The position numbers and the translations under genes were made by a program. Below, piece by piece: positions 46,082 to 55,490 of a stretch of 64,000 nucleotides of DNA. The notes below the pieces were generated by a model. That model worked only from the letters and a program-made list of their open reading frames with translations, was not told the origin of the DNA and searched no databases. Source of the stretch: Pelagibacteraceae bacterium AG-337-G04 (GTDB lineage: Bacteria > Pseudomonadota > Alphaproteobacteria > Pelagibacterales > Pelagibacteraceae); NCBI GenBank assembly GCA_003282205.1, contig QBZW01000008.1, forward strand, positions 33,406 through 97,405, written 5' to 3'. Numbering within the stretch: position 1 is the stretch's first letter; the number at the start of each line of letters is the position of its first letter.

Positions 46082-46909
46082 ATGAAAAACTTATACCAAA
46101 TATACCTAATATCAGATTCTACTGGAGAGACACTGGATAGAATTTTTTTAGCTTTAAAAGCTCAATTTCCTAATTTTGAATATGAAACTAACCATTTTTC
46201 CTTCACTCGTACTGAAAGCCAAACTTTAAGTATTTTAAAACAAGCTAAAAAAGATAAAAATTCAATAATTTTATATACAATAGTTAATAGCAAACTTGCA
46301 AAGTATCTCACAGTAAAAGCTTATGAGAGAAAAATACCATGTTTTGGTGTTCTCGGGGATTTAATATTAAATTTTTCAAAAGTTCTTAATCAAAAAGCTT
46401 CCCATCAACCGAGTGGTCAACACATTCTTAACGAAGAATATTATGATAGAATTGAAGCTATTCAATTTACCATGAGCCACGATGACGGTAATCAAACTGA
46501 TGATATAGAGAAATCTGATATCATTCTTTTAGGAGTAAGTAGAACAAGTAAAACCCCAACAGCAATTTATTTAGCTAATAGAGGTTTTAAAACTTCAAAT
46601 ATACCTTTAGTAAACAAAAACTCTATCCCATCAAAAGTTACAGAAAAAAATTTTTCTCCTTGTGTGGTTGGTTTAGTGACAGAAGCTGAGAGATTATATG
46701 ATTTAAGAAAGAATAGATTAAACTCTTTAAAAGAAGATCAAAATAGTGAGTATGTTAACATTGAAAAAATTAGAGATGAGCTGAGTAGTTCCAAAAAAAT
46801 ATTTAAAGAGAATAATTGGCCGACAATAGATGTTACGAGAAAATCAGTTGAAGAAACAGCTGCGTCTATAATTAAAATTTATGAAATAAAAAACAAAAAA
46901 AATGCCTAA
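46082..46909 (+). CDS. ppsR: PEP synthase/PPDK regulatory kinase-phosphorylase
   Basis: DUF299-family bifunctional enzyme that phosphorylates (using ADP) and dephosphorylates pyruvate-phosphate dikinase or PEP synthase. The P-loop region reads LGVSRTSKTPTAIYLANRG; an N-terminal SDSTGETL motif is typical. 275 aa. First gene after the origin: homologue of Caulobacter CC_0001. Target is unknown; SAR11 has PPDK, inferred from general knowledge. Confidence 0.93.
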   Translation: MKNLYQIYLISDSTGETLDRIFLALKAQFPNFEYETNHFSFTRTESQTLSILKQAKKDKNSIILYTIVNSKLAKYLTVKAYERKIPCFGVLGDLILNFSKVLNQKASHQPSGQHILNEEYYDRIEAIQFTMSHDDGNQTDDIEKSDIILLGVSRTSKTPTAIYLANRGFKTSNIPLVNKNSIPSKVTEKNFSPCVVGLVTEAERLYDLRKNRLNSLKEDQNSEYVNIEKIRDELSSSKKIFKENNWPTIDVTRKSVEETAASIIKIYEIKNKKNA

Positions 46910-47486
46910 TATTATTTTAGCCTCAAAAAGTAAAGTTAGAAAAGAAATATTAGATAGTAATAATATCAATTGCAAAGTTGAAATGTCAAATGTTGATGAA
47001 GATCCAATAAAAAAAAGTTTATTAAATGAAGGGGCCTCACCCGAAATTATTTCAAAAAATCTAGCAGAATTAAAAGCTAACAAGGTAAGTCAAAAATTTA
47101 ATAATACTCTAGTTTTAGGAGCAGATAGCGTCATAGATTTAACTGGAGAATTAATATCAAAACCAGAAAATAGAGAAGAGGCTTTAAATATTTTAAAAAA
47201 ACTTAACGGAAAAAAACACTCTTTAATTAGTTCAGTTTGTATATCTAAAAATGGATCCATGATTTGGAACTATACTGATAAAGCTTACTTGACCATGAAG
47301 GATTTTTCTGAAAATGAATTAGCCATTTATCTAAATAAAATAACCGATGAGGCTTTATATGCTTATAATGTCTACCAAATTGAAGGGGAAGGAAGAGCCT
47401 TATTTTCAAATATTGATGGCGATGAAAATACTATAATGGGCTTGCCTATCAAAAAAATAAAGGAATATCTAGAATTTCAAAAATGA
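46902..47486 (+). CDS. maf: Maf-family nucleotide pyrophosphatase
   Basis: Hydrolyses non-canonical or modified nucleoside triphosphates (dTTP/UTP/CTP-type in this family). ILASKSKVRKEIL at the N-terminus, the catalytic GADSVIDL and ISKPENREEAL. 194 aa. Overlaps ppsR by eight bases and aroE by four. Confidence 0.95.
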   Translation: MPNIILASKSKVRKEILDSNNINCKVEMSNVDEDPIKKSLLNEGASPEIISKNLAELKANKVSQKFNNTLVLGADSVIDLTGELISKPENREEALNILKKLNGKKHSLISSVCISKNGSMIWNYTDKAYLTMKDFSENELAIYLNKITDEALYAYNVYQIEGEGRALFSNIDGDENTIMGLPIKKIKEYLEFQK

Positions 47487-48277
47487 AAAAATTTTTAGTA
47501 ATAGGCAAACCAATTGAACACTCTTTATCTCCAAAGTTACATAATTATTGGATAAAAAAAAATAATTTAGATGCAATTTATGGAAAATTGGAAACTTATG
47601 ACAATGATTTGTCTGAACTATGTAAATCTATCAAAAAGGGAGATTTGGAGGGTTTAAATGTTACTGTGCCTTTTAAGAAATCAATAATACCTCATTTAGA
47701 TATTTTAAGTAGTAATGCATTAAGGACACAATCTGTAAATACTATCTCATTAAATAAAGGTCATTTAATTGGAGACAACACTGATATTAATGGGTTTGAA
47801 TTAAGTATAAGAAAATTGAATTATGATGTTAGTGACAAAACAGTTTTGATATTAGGTGCTGGTGGTGTCGTACCATCAATTATTTTTTCGCTGTTAAAGA
47901 TGAAAGCATCAAAAATATTTTTGAGTAACAGAACAAAAAAAAAGGCTGACAATTTAAAAAATTTATTTAACGAGATTAATGTTGTTGAATGGGGTGATTT
48001 GCCAAATTTTGACATGATAATAAATGCCACTACTTTAGGTTTAAATAAAGTAGATAAATTTGGCATAAACTTTTTTCAAGCTGGTCAAAATAAGCTTTTT
48101 TATGATGTTATATACGCACCATTTCAAACAGAGTTTTCAGAGGCAGGAAATGCAAAGGGTAATTCAATTGAAAATGGTTTATATATGTTTTTATTTCAGG
48201 CCCAAAAAGCTTTTAATATTTGGCATAATGTTGAACCACAAATTAACAAAGAATTAGTTGAATTTCTAAAAAACTGA
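47483..48277 (+). CDS. aroE: Shikimate dehydrogenase
   Basis: NADPH-dependent reduction of 3-dehydroshikimate in aromatic amino-acid synthesis. GKPIEHSLSPKLHNYW binds shikimate, NVTVPFKK carries the catalytic Lys, and GAGGVVPSIIFSLL is the nucleotide fold. 264 aa. Third gene of the ppsR-maf-aroE-coaE-dnaQ series. Confidence 0.96.
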   Translation: MKKFLVIGKPIEHSLSPKLHNYWIKKNNLDAIYGKLETYDNDLSELCKSIKKGDLEGLNVTVPFKKSIIPHLDILSSNALRTQSVNTISLNKGHLIGDNTDINGFELSIRKLNYDVSDKTVLILGAGGVVPSIIFSLLKMKASKIFLSNRTKKKADNLKNLFNEINVVEWGDLPNFDMIINATTLGLNKVDKFGINFFQAGQNKLFYDVIYAPFQTEFSEAGNAKGNSIENGLYMFLFQAQKAFNIWHNVEPQINKELVEFLKN

Positions 48278-48300
48278 AACTGTGAGATTTATAATTGTAC

Positions 48301-48894
48301 ATGATTAGAGTTGGAATAATTGGTGGAATTGGTTCAGGGAAATCTTTCATTGCAAAGCTTTTTGGATGTCCAGTATTTAATGCAGATAATGAAGTAAAAT
48401 ATATTTATAAAAGTGATAAACTATGTTTCAATAAACTAAAAAAAAAATTACCAAATTTTATTAAAAATTTTCCTATAAAAAAAAAAGAGCTTGCATTAGC
48501 GATCAGCGCAAATAAAAAAAATCTTAAATTAATATCCTCAATTGTTCACCCATTAGTAAGAAAAAGAATGAAAAAGTTTATAATAAAACATAAAAAACAA
48601 AAAATGATTGTTCTTGATATTCCTTTACTAATCGAAAATAAATTAAATAAAAAAAAAGATACTCTAATTTTTATTCAATCTAAAAATTCTAACGTCTTAG
48701 CGAGGCTAAAAAAAAGACCCAATTTCAACGAAAAATTAATTAGGAGTCTTAAAGAAAATCAGGTCATGTTATCAAGAAAGAGAAAATTAGCTAAATACGT
48801 AATTAATAATAATTTCTCAATTAAAATAATGAAAAAAAGAGTTAAATTAGTTAAAAATAAAATTTTAAATGAAGGAAATAGTTCTAGATACTGA
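48301..48894 (+). CDS. coaE: Dephospho-CoA kinase
   Basis: Last step of coenzyme A synthesis. P-loop GGIGSGKSFIAKLFG starts seven residues in; LDIPLLIENKL is the conserved mid motif. The open frame starts at TTG 48295, but ATG 48301 (MIRVGIIGG) is the likely start, 197 aa. Its 3' end overlaps dnaQ by 26 bp, the longest same-strand overlap here apart from the alternative phoH start. Confidence 0.94.
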   Translation: MIRVGIIGGIGSGKSFIAKLFGCPVFNADNEVKYIYKSDKLCFNKLKKKLPNFIKNFPIKKKELALAISANKKNLKLISSIVHPLVRKRMKKFIIKHKKQKMIVLDIPLLIENKLNKKKDTLIFIQSKNSNVLARLKKRPNFNEKLIRSLKENQVMLSRKRKLAKYVINNNFSIKIMKKRVKLVKNKILNEGNSSRY

Positions 48895-49534
48895 AACTAC
48901 AGGATTGTCGGTTAAAGATGGGCACCGAATTGTTGAAATTGGATGTATTGAATTAGATAATTTAATCCCAACTAAAAATATATTTCATGTTTATTTGAAC
49001 CCAGAGAGAAAGGTGTCAGAGAAAGCTTTTCAAGTTCATGGATACTCAGACGAATTTTTATCCACTAAACAAAAATTTGGTGAAGTTGTTGAAAATTTCT
49101 TATCTTTTATAGAGGATAAAAAAATAATAATTCACAACGCTGAATTTGATATTGGGCATTTAAATAATGAATTAACCTTAATTGGAAAGTCTAAAATTAG
49201 TAATTCTAATATAATTGATACTTTAGAACTTGCTAGGAATAAATTTCCTGGCTCTGGGATAAGCTTAGATGCATTATGTAAAAGATTTAGAATTGATAAT
49301 TCTAAAAGAGAAAAACATACTGCTTTGATTGATTGTGAGTTACTTGCAAAAGTATACATAAATTTGATTGACCAAAGAGAACCATCTTTAAATTTAGTTA
49401 ATGACAGTATTAATATGCCTTTATCAAGCAAGAGCCAATTAGATTATTTTAAAAAAGTTATTATTCCAAGTGATGAAGAATTATTAAACCATAAAAACTT
49501 TTTAAAAAAAAATTTAAAAAAAAATTTCTTTTAA
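48869..49534 (+). CDS. dnaQ: DNA polymerase III epsilon subunit (proofreading 3'-5' exonuclease)
   Basis: Editing exonuclease of the replicase. DEDDh motifs: VLDTETTGL (ExoI), HNAEFDIGHLN (ExoII) and HTALIDCELL (ExoIII His/Asp). 221 aa, with a short C-terminal tail that would bind the alpha subunit. Its TAA stop shares TTAA with the convergent secB stop. Origin-proximal position as in Caulobacter. Confidence 0.95.
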   Translation: MKEIVLDTETTGLSVKDGHRIVEIGCIELDNLIPTKNIFHVYLNPERKVSEKAFQVHGYSDEFLSTKQKFGEVVENFLSFIEDKKIIIHNAEFDIGHLNNELTLIGKSKISNSNIIDTLELARNKFPGSGISLDALCKRFRIDNSKREKHTALIDCELLAKVYINLIDQREPSLNLVNDSINMPLSSKSQLDYFKKVIIPSDEELLNHKNFLKKNLKKNFF

Positions 49535-49953
49535 TTTAATCTGGCTTTATATAACCCTTCAAAATCTATTTTTTTTCCAAATTTTAGATTTGGTAAGCCT
49601 GCTTCTCTTAAAATTGTAAGGAATTTTTTTTCTAATTCCGGGTAAATTCTAATTTGCAAATCACATAAAACAATTTTTTCTAATTCATCCTTTTTAATTT
49701 CCAAGTCTAAAATATCTATTACAGTAGCATATTTAATTTGAAAAATTCCTTTATCCTTTTTTTTATTTTCATTTTCATAAGTTAGGGTAGTTAAAACTTC
49801 TATCATTTTTCTTTTAAGAGGTTTTGAATTTATGTTTACTTTCATTTTATATTCTGGGATGGTATTTCTTACAGTCACTAGAGTTTCAGGGCTTGGTATT
49901 TCAACTGATAAATCTTGTATATAACTTACAATAATTTTATATTTATTTTCCAT
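49531..49953 (-). CDS. secB: Protein-export chaperone SecB
   Basis: Tetrameric chaperone that delivers preproteins to SecA. 140 aa with the SecB fold: YIQDLSVEIPSPE at the N-terminus and the conserved C-terminal region. Lies in an fxsA-secB run (11-bp overlap) as in relatives. Divergence is high but size, motif and context agree. Confidence 0.9.
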   Translation of the reverse strand: MENKYKIIVSYIQDLSVEIPSPETLVTVRNTIPEYKMKVNINSKPLKRKMIEVLTTLTYENENKKKDKGIFQIKYATVIDILDLEIKKDELEKIVLCDLQIRIYPELEKKFLTILREAGLPNLKFGKKIDFEGLYKARLN

Positions 49954-50365
49954 CTTTATCCTCTATATCTTCATATTCACCTTCTATAAAATTTTTTTCT
50001 TTATTTTTGTTTTTTGGTGAATATTTTTTTGAATATCTACTTAAAATAATTTTTCTAGTTATAGGAAAAAGTAAAAAGATACCTATTATGTCTGTTGCAA
50101 ATCCAGGTAATATTAGTAGTAAAGCTGCAAAAGCAATTGCAGCACCAGAAACTATCTCATAAAGAGGTATTTCATTTTTGACTAATTGGGACATACCTGA
50201 TTTTAAAGTATTGAAACCTTCATACCTCGCATACCAAATACCAACAACTGCAGTCAATAATATCAGCAAAATAGTGTTTAAAGCTCCAATTTGTGAGCCA
50301 ACTTTTATGAATAAGTAGATTTCAATTAGAGGTATACCCAAAATAAGAATTATTGCTGTGTTCAT
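49943..50365 (-). CDS. fxsA: FxsA-family membrane protein
   Basis: 140-aa membrane protein with an N-terminal helix (LILGIPLIEIYLFIKVG), a second near residues 30-45 and two more (AAIAFAALLLILPGFATDIIGIFLLFP), then a charged tail. FxsA in E. coli relieves exclusion of phage T7 by F; the housekeeping role is unknown. Upstream of secB, overlapping it. Confidence 0.88.
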   Translation of the reverse strand: MNTAIILILGIPLIEIYLFIKVGSQIGALNTILLILLTAVVGIWYARYEGFNTLKSGMSQLVKNEIPLYEIVSGAAIAFAALLLILPGFATDIIGIFLLFPITRKIILSRYSKKYSPKNKNKEKNFIEGEYEDIEDKDGK

Positions 50366-50423
50366 TTGTCTATAATGTAAATTGCAGGTTGAAATTAATC
50401 AACATAGTAAATATTATTATTTT

Positions 50424-51011
50424 ATGAGTTATAGCTTTGAATATATCGACATAATATTATTAGCAATGATAGCTGGTTTTATTTTCCTAAGATTAAGAGG
50501 TATTTTAGGTAAAAAAACTGGTTACGAGGAAAATATTAACCCAACCTTTTCGCAAGAGGTTCCTGAAACTAAAACTTCACCTGTTTTAAATGCTGAAACT
50601 TTTGATGATGCTGCAAAAAAAGATTTCTTAAACGGTGCAAAGATAGCTTATGAAAGTATAATCACTAGCTTCTCTAAAGGAGATCTAAAATCAATTAAAA
50701 ATCTTTTAGCAAAAAATGTATATGAACAATTCGATGAAGCAATCAAAGATAAAAAGGCAAGAAATGTAACCTCTGAAACTACATTTATAGGCATTAGTTC
50801 AGCTGAAATTAAAGAGCATAATCAAAATAAAAATATGCTTGAAGTGAGTGTTGAATTCGTAAGTGAAATTATTTCTTGTATTAAAGATAAAGACAATAAA
50901 ATTATTTCAGGTGACTCCCAAAAAGTTAAAAAAGTTCTCGACACCTGGAAGTTTACTAAAGATAGTACTTCTAAAAATCCTAACTGGTTAATAGTAGACA
51001 CTCAGGCTTAG
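50424..51011 (+). CDS. Tim44-domain protein (membrane-anchored)
   Basis: About 195 aa from ATG 50424 (MSYSFEYIDII); the frame is open from 50382. An N-terminal membrane helix (IDIILLAMIAGFIFLRLRG) is followed by a linker and the Tim44-like domain (FLNGAKIAYESIITSFSKGDLKSIKNLLAKNVYEQF, quoted in part as AKIAYESIITSFSKGD). Bacterial Tim44 proteins may aid membrane-protein handling. In relatives mltA lies between Tim44 and smr; here it is absent. Confidence 0.9.
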   Translation: MSYSFEYIDIILLAMIAGFIFLRLRGILGKKTGYEENINPTFSQEVPETKTSPVLNAETFDDAAKKDFLNGAKIAYESIITSFSKGDLKSIKNLLAKNVYEQFDEAIKDKKARNVTSETTFIGISSAEIKEHNQNKNMLEVSVEFVSEIISCIKDKDNKIISGDSQKVKKVLDTWKFTKDSTSKNPNWLIVDTQA

Positions 51012-51428
51012 TTGATAAAAAAAATATCAGAAAAAGACAAACAAGACTGGCAAGATTTTATAAATAGTTCTGATAAATTAGAAAATAAAGATTTTAAAAT
51101 ACTTAAACCAACTAAGAGATACGTCGAAAAATCCATTGATTTACATGGTTATACTTTAAAAGAAGCAAACCAAAAAATGACTTCATATATAGAAGAATGT
51201 TATATAAATGGGGTTAACAAAATTAATGTAATCACAGGAAAAGGTCTAAGATCAAAAAATCTAAATGATCCATACCAATCTAATAATTTAAGTATATTAA
51301 AACATTCAGTTCCTAATTTTATTAGAAGTAGTGATCATTTAATGAGTAAGATTATAAGTATTGATTTTGAAGCTGTTGAAAATCCATCTGTAGGAAATTT
51401 TGATATTTTCTTAAAAAAAAAAAAATAA
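51012..51428 (+). CDS. Smr-domain protein
   Basis: 138 aa with a C-terminal Smr domain: SIDLHGYTLKEANQKM and NVITGKGLRS (the LDLHGxxxxEA and TGxG motifs). Proposed DNA- or RNA-nicking/ribosome-quality activity in the family; role here unknown. It starts with TTG immediately after the stop of the Tim44 gene, and ends four bases before hslU. Confidence 0.88.
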   Translation: MIKKISEKDKQDWQDFINSSDKLENKDFKILKPTKRYVEKSIDLHGYTLKEANQKMTSYIEECYINGVNKINVITGKGLRSKNLNDPYQSNNLSILKHSVPNFIRSSDHLMSKIISIDFEAVENPSVGNFDIFLKKKK

Positions 51429-51431
51429 TAA

Positions 51432-52802
51432 TTATAAAATAAATTTTGAAAGATCTGCGTCTTTAACAAGTTCACCAATATTTTTTTTAATATATTCTGA
51501 GTTTATACTAATCTTCTCACCAGCTCTATCAGTTGCCGTAAAACTAATCTCATCTAATACTCTTTCTATGATAGTATGTAGTCTTCTAGCACCTATGTTT
51601 TCGACAGTTGTATTGACCTCACTCGCAATTGTTGCAATGGTATCAATTCCATCCTCAGTAAATTCTAAATCAACATTTTCGGTCTTTAGTAAAGCCTTAT
51701 ATTGCTTTATTAAACTATTGTCTGGCTCTTTTAGGATTCGTTTAAAATCCTCACTATTTAATGCATCTAGCTCAACCCTTATTGGTAATCTCCCTTGAAG
51801 TTCAGGCAAAAGATCTGATGGTTTTGCCAACTGGAACGCACCTGATGCTATAAATAAAATATGATCTGTTTTAATTGGACCGTATTTAGTGCTCACAGTT
51901 GTCCCTTCAATTAGAGGAAGTAAGTCTCTTTGAACACCTTCTCTTGATACATCGCCACCGACTCTATCAGTTCTTGCTGAAATTTTATCTATCTCATCTA
52001 AAAATACTATACCATTATTTTCAGTAGTATTTTTTGCTGATTTAATAATTTTGTCTTGCTCAATTAATTTATCAGCCTCTTCATTAAGTAAAATCTCATG
52101 AGACTCTTTAACTGACATTTTCTTTTTCTTAGCCTTTTGGCCCATGGATTTACCAAGCATATCTGAAATATTAATCATTCCAACGTTAGCGCCAGGCATA
52201 CCAGGAATCTCAAATGATGGCATTCCTCCACCACTTTCTGTAACGGCTATCTCAATTTCATTATCGTCTAAATCACCATCTCTTAGTCTTTTTCTAAAAC
52301 TTTCTCTCGTAGCAACACTTGCTTTATTTCCAACAATTGCATCAAGAACTCTATCCTCAGCTAACTTTTGTGCTTTTGCATGAACTTCCTTTCTTTTTTT
52401 CACTTTTTCCATTGCAATAGCAATTTCTAATAAATCTCTAATAATTTGTTCAACGTCTCTTCCAACATAACCTACTTCAGTAAATCTTGTAGCTTCAACT
52501 TTTACAAATGGTGCTTCAGCTAATTTTGACAATCTTCTAGATATTTCAGTTTTACCTACACCCGTTGGTCCCATCATTAAAATATTTTTTGGAAGAACTT
52601 CATCTTTCATATCACCTTCTAAAGCTTGTCTTCTCCATCTATTTCTTAAAGCAATTGCTACAGCTCTCTTTGCATTATTTTGTCCAACAACAAATCTATC
52701 TAATTCAGAAACTATTTCTCTTGGAGATAATGAATTTTGAATATTATTTTTTTCTTTTTTTAATTTAGTGTTTGGTAGAGTTGTAACGTTTGATTTTTCC
52801 AT
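51432..52802 (-). CDS. hslU: HslU ATPase subunit of HslUV protease
   Basis: AAA+ unfoldase. Walker [16 protein letters not shown], the I-domain, Walker [12 protein letters not shown] and sensor motif [14 protein letters not shown]. 456 aa. The C-terminus ends DLSKFIL, the tail that inserts into HslV. Directly abuts hslV (no gap). Confidence 0.97.
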   Translation of the reverse strand: MEKSNVTTLPNTKLKKEKNNIQNSLSPREIVSELDRFVVGQNNAKRAVAIALRNRWRRQALEGDMKDEVLPKNILMMGPTGVGKTEISRRLSKLAEAPFVKVEATRFTEVGYVGRDVEQIIRDLLEIAIAMEKVKKRKEVHAKAQKLAEDRVLDAIVGNKASVATRESFRKRLRDGDLDDNEIEIAVTESGGGMPSFEIPGMPGANVGMINISDMLGKSMGQKAKKKKMSVKESHEILLNEEADKLIEQDKIIKSAKNTTENNGIVFLDEIDKISARTDRVGGDVSREGVQRDLLPLIEGTTVSTKYGPIKTDHILFIASGAFQLAKPSDLLPELQGRLPIRVELDALNSEDFKRILKEPDNSLIKQYKALLKTENVDLEFTEDGIDTIATIASEVNTTVENIGARRLHTIIERVLDEISFTATDRAGEKISINSEYIKKNIGELVKDADLSKFIL

Positions 52803-53318
52803 TTAAATTTTCTCTATATTTAAATTATCATTAGTGAAAACACATATTTCAGAGGCAACTTTAATTGCTTTTTTTGCAACTTCCTCTGCTGATAAATCTG
52901 TATCCATTAGAACCTTTGCAGAAGCCAATGCATAATTTCCGCCAGATCCTATTCCAATTACATCACCCTCTGGCTCTAAAACATCACCAGTTCCTGATAT
53001 AATAAAACTATTTTCTTTATCACCCACAGCCATTAAGGCTTCTAATCTTCTTAAATATTTATCTGTTCGCCAATCTTTAGCTAATTCGACAGCTGCTCTT
53101 GCTAGATTTCCAGCATGTTTTTCTAGTTTAGACTCTAATCTTTCAAATAATGTTAATGCATCAGCTGTAGATCCGGCAAAACCTGCGATCACATTTCTTT
53201 TCTCAATCTTACGAACTTTATTTGCAGTTTTCTTAATAACCGTGTTTCCCATGCTAACTTGTCCATCACCTGCAACTACTACTTCTTTATTTTTTCTTAC
53301 TAATACTATTGTTGTCAT
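52803..53318 (-). CDS. hslV: HslV peptidase subunit of HslUV protease
   Basis: Threonine protease of the proteasome-like HslUV complex. After Met removal the N-terminal Thr is the nucleophile (M-TTIVLVRK). [33 protein letters not shown] and [10 protein letters not shown] are conserved. 171 aa. Heat-shock operon hslVU; a sigma-32-like element sits just before the ATG. Confidence 0.97.
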   Translation of the reverse strand: MTTIVLVRKNKEVVVAGDGQVSMGNTVIKKTANKVRKIEKRNVIAGFAGSTADALTLFERLESKLEKHAGNLARAAVELAKDWRTDKYLRRLEALMAVGDKENSFIISGTGDVLEPEGDVIGIGSGGNYALASAKVLMDTDLSAEEVAKKAIKVASEICVFTNDNLNIEKI

Positions 53319-53324
53319 GAGATA

Positions 53325-53353
53325 TAAATGGATACTAAATCTAATACTTCAAG
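53325..53353 (-). promoter_or_regulatory. Putative sigma-32 heat-shock promoter of hslVU (leaderless)
   Basis: Read on the minus strand: CTTGAAG (53353-53347), 15-bp spacer, CCATTTA (53331-53325), six bases, then hslV ATG. The element, the spacer length and the distance to the ATG are the same as at grpE. Better match to CTTGAAA/CCCATNT than the grpE copy. Confidence 0.55.
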
Positions 53354-53409
53354 ACCAAGGCTAGAATTATTGCCATAATTGAATAATAGATATATACCTT
53401 TTCCAGATT

Positions 53410-54000
53410 ATGAAACGTAAAGCCAAAATAAATAGAAAAACAAAAGAGACTAGCATCAGTGTTGATTTAAATATAGATGGAAAGGGTAAGTACAAAGTTG
53501 ACACAGGTATAGGATTTTTAGATCACATGCTTGAACAATTATCTAAGCACTCTTCTATGGATATGAATATTAAAGCAAAAGGCGATACGCACATTGATCT
53601 TCATCACACAACAGAAGATACAGGAATTGCAATTGGTGAATGTTTAAAAAAAGCATCAAAAAAATTTGTCGGTATTAAAAGATATTCTCATGCAATGATA
53701 CCAATGGATGAAACATTAACTAGAGTTGCAATTGATGTTTCAAACAGACCCTATTTAATTTGGAAAGTAAAATTAAAAGTAGAAAAATTAGGTGAAATGG
53801 ATACAGAATTATTTAAAGAATGGTTCCAAGCTTTTTCACAAGCTGCAGGAATTACTTTGCATATTGAAAACATTTACGGAGATAATAGTCACCACATAAT
53901 CGAATCTTGTTTTAAAGGATTAGCTAGATCATTAAGAGCTGCCTTAGAAATGGATCCAAGAAATAAAACTACTATACCTTCTACAAAAGGTTCTTTATAA
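53410..54000 (+). CDS. hisB: Imidazoleglycerol-phosphate dehydratase
   Basis: Mn-dependent dehydratase of histidine synthesis. Motifs [24 protein letters not shown] and [13 protein letters not shown] supply the metal-binding histidines and glutamates. 196 aa, the short single-function form without the HisN phosphatase domain. First gene of hisB-hisH-(FkbM)-hisA-hisF-hisE. Confidence 0.97.
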   Translation: MKRKAKINRKTKETSISVDLNIDGKGKYKVDTGIGFLDHMLEQLSKHSSMDMNIKAKGDTHIDLHHTTEDTGIAIGECLKKASKKFVGIKRYSHAMIPMDETLTRVAIDVSNRPYLIWKVKLKVEKLGEMDTELFKEWFQAFSQAAGITLHIENIYGDNSHHIIESCFKGLARSLRAALEMDPRNKTTIPSTKGSL

Positions 54001-54005
54001 ATTTA

Positions 54006-54632
54006 ATGAATGTCACAATTGTTGACTACAATTCAGGAAATATTAGTTCAGTAATAAACTCTTTTAAAGAAGTTGCAAAAGACAAGGTAAATATTGAAGT
54101 AACTTCAAATCTTGAAACAATTAGATCTAGCGATAAAGTTGTATTGCCTGGACAAGGTTCTTTTAAAAGCTGTATTGACGGTCTCAATAGCATTGACGGT
54201 TTGATAGATATTCTTAATGAATTTGCACTAGAAAGTAAAAAACCAATTCTTGGTATTTGTGTTGGCCTTCAAATGTTTGCTGATATTGGTTATGAGGAAA
54301 TAGAAACAAAAGGCTTGAGGTGGATCCCAGGCAAAGTATCTAAAATTGATAACAAAGGTGGTAAATTTAAACTTCCACATATTGGTTGGAACGAGATAAA
54401 TATAGTTAAAGAAAGTAAGTTTTTTAAAGATATAAAAAATAGATCTCATATGTATTTTGTACACAGCTATAAATTTACACCAGATGATAAATCCGTAATT
54501 ACAGCAACAACAGATTATTCTTCTAATATTGTTTGTGCGGTTGAAAAAGAAAATATATTTGGTACCCAATTCCACCCTGAAAAGAGTGATAAAATTGGAC
54601 TTAAAATAATTGATAATTTTATAAACCTATAG
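54006..54632 (+). CDS. hisH: Imidazole glycerol phosphate synthase, glutaminase subunit
   Basis: Class I glutamine amidotransferase that feeds ammonia to HisF. Nucleophile Cys85 in LGICVGLQM, and the His/Glu pair in TQFHPEKS. 208 aa. Five bases after hisB. In most relatives hisA follows directly; here an FkbM gene intervenes. Confidence 0.96.
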   Translation: MNVTIVDYNSGNISSVINSFKEVAKDKVNIEVTSNLETIRSSDKVVLPGQGSFKSCIDGLNSIDGLIDILNEFALESKKPILGICVGLQMFADIGYEEIETKGLRWIPGKVSKIDNKGGKFKLPHIGWNEINIVKESKFFKDIKNRSHMYFVHSYKFTPDDKSVITATTDYSSNIVCAVEKENIFGTQFHPEKSDKIGLKIIDNFINL

Positions 54633-54661
54633 AAAATGAATATTTTTTTAACGATAGGCTT

Positions 54662-55471
54662 TTGAGTAAGATGATTGAAAAACTAATAAAACTTCCTTTG
54701 TTAAAAAGACTGATTCCATCAATACTCACAAGATATTATAGAATAACAAAAAAAAGTAGAAAATATTATCAAATTGGAGATATAAATTTTTTTTTGGATT
54801 TTTTAGATCCCATGGACAGAGAAATAATTTTACATAAAAATTATGAGCACGATCAGGTTAATTTTATAGAAAAAAAAATGAGTAATAATTCTTTTTCTCA
54901 CTTTATTGATATAGGATCAAATTCTGGATATTACACTTTTTATTTTGCAAATAAATTTAAAGAACTAAAAATTAATTCTTTTGAACCAAATGCAGATGCT
55001 TATAATAAATTTTTAAAAACCTTAGATATAAATTCTTTTAAAAATATAGAACTTTTTAAATTTGGTTTATCTGACATAGAAAAAAAAATTCAAACAAAAG
55101 CTTTAGTCAGACATGGATATGTTCAGTCAAATTTAACAATTTTAGAAAATGATATTAATTCAAAAGATGTTGAAGATATTAAAAATTTTAATAATAAAAG
55201 TTTAGATATAAAGGATATTATTGTAAAAGTTGGAGATAACATTTTTAATTTCAAAAACAAATTCTTATGCTTCAAAATAGATGTTGAAGGTCATGAAATT
55301 TACACTTTGAGAGGTTTTATTAGTAATTTGAGAAATAATAAATGTTTAGTTTTAATAGAAATTTTTGATTTTAATTTTTATAAAGTAAACGAATTTTTTA
55401 AAAGTATAGATTATAAACAAACTTATTATTTTAAAAATACCTCTTACTATGTTTTCTCAAATATAAATTAA
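54662..55471 (+). CDS. FkbM-family SAM-dependent methyltransferase
   Basis: 269-aa methyltransferase of the FkbM family. SAM-binding motif I is FIDIGSNSGYYTF near residue 82; FKIDVEGHEIYTLRG is the family's conserved second motif. Substrate unknown, probably a hydroxyl on a sugar or similar (O-methylation). It lies between hisH and hisA, interrupting a conserved operon. Start is TTG 54662 or ATG 54671. More AT-rich than the his genes around it, by eye. Confidence 0.85.
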   Translation: MSKMIEKLIKLPLLKRLIPSILTRYYRITKKSRKYYQIGDINFFLDFLDPMDREIILHKNYEHDQVNFIEKKMSNNSFSHFIDIGSNSGYYTFYFANKFKELKINSFEPNADAYNKFLKTLDINSFKNIELFKFGLSDIEKKIQTKALVRHGYVQSNLTILENDINSKDVEDIKNFNNKSLDIKDIIVKVGDNIFNFKNKFLCFKIDVEGHEIYTLRGFISNLRNNKCLVLIEIFDFNFYKVNEFFKSIDYKQTYYFKNTSYYVFSNIN

Positions 55472-55490
55472 AAACGATGAACATAATTTT

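Noticed and set aside
54228..54575. Minus-strand open frame within hisH
   Set aside because: Antisense to a conserved glutaminase; Phe/Tyr-rich, no motif.
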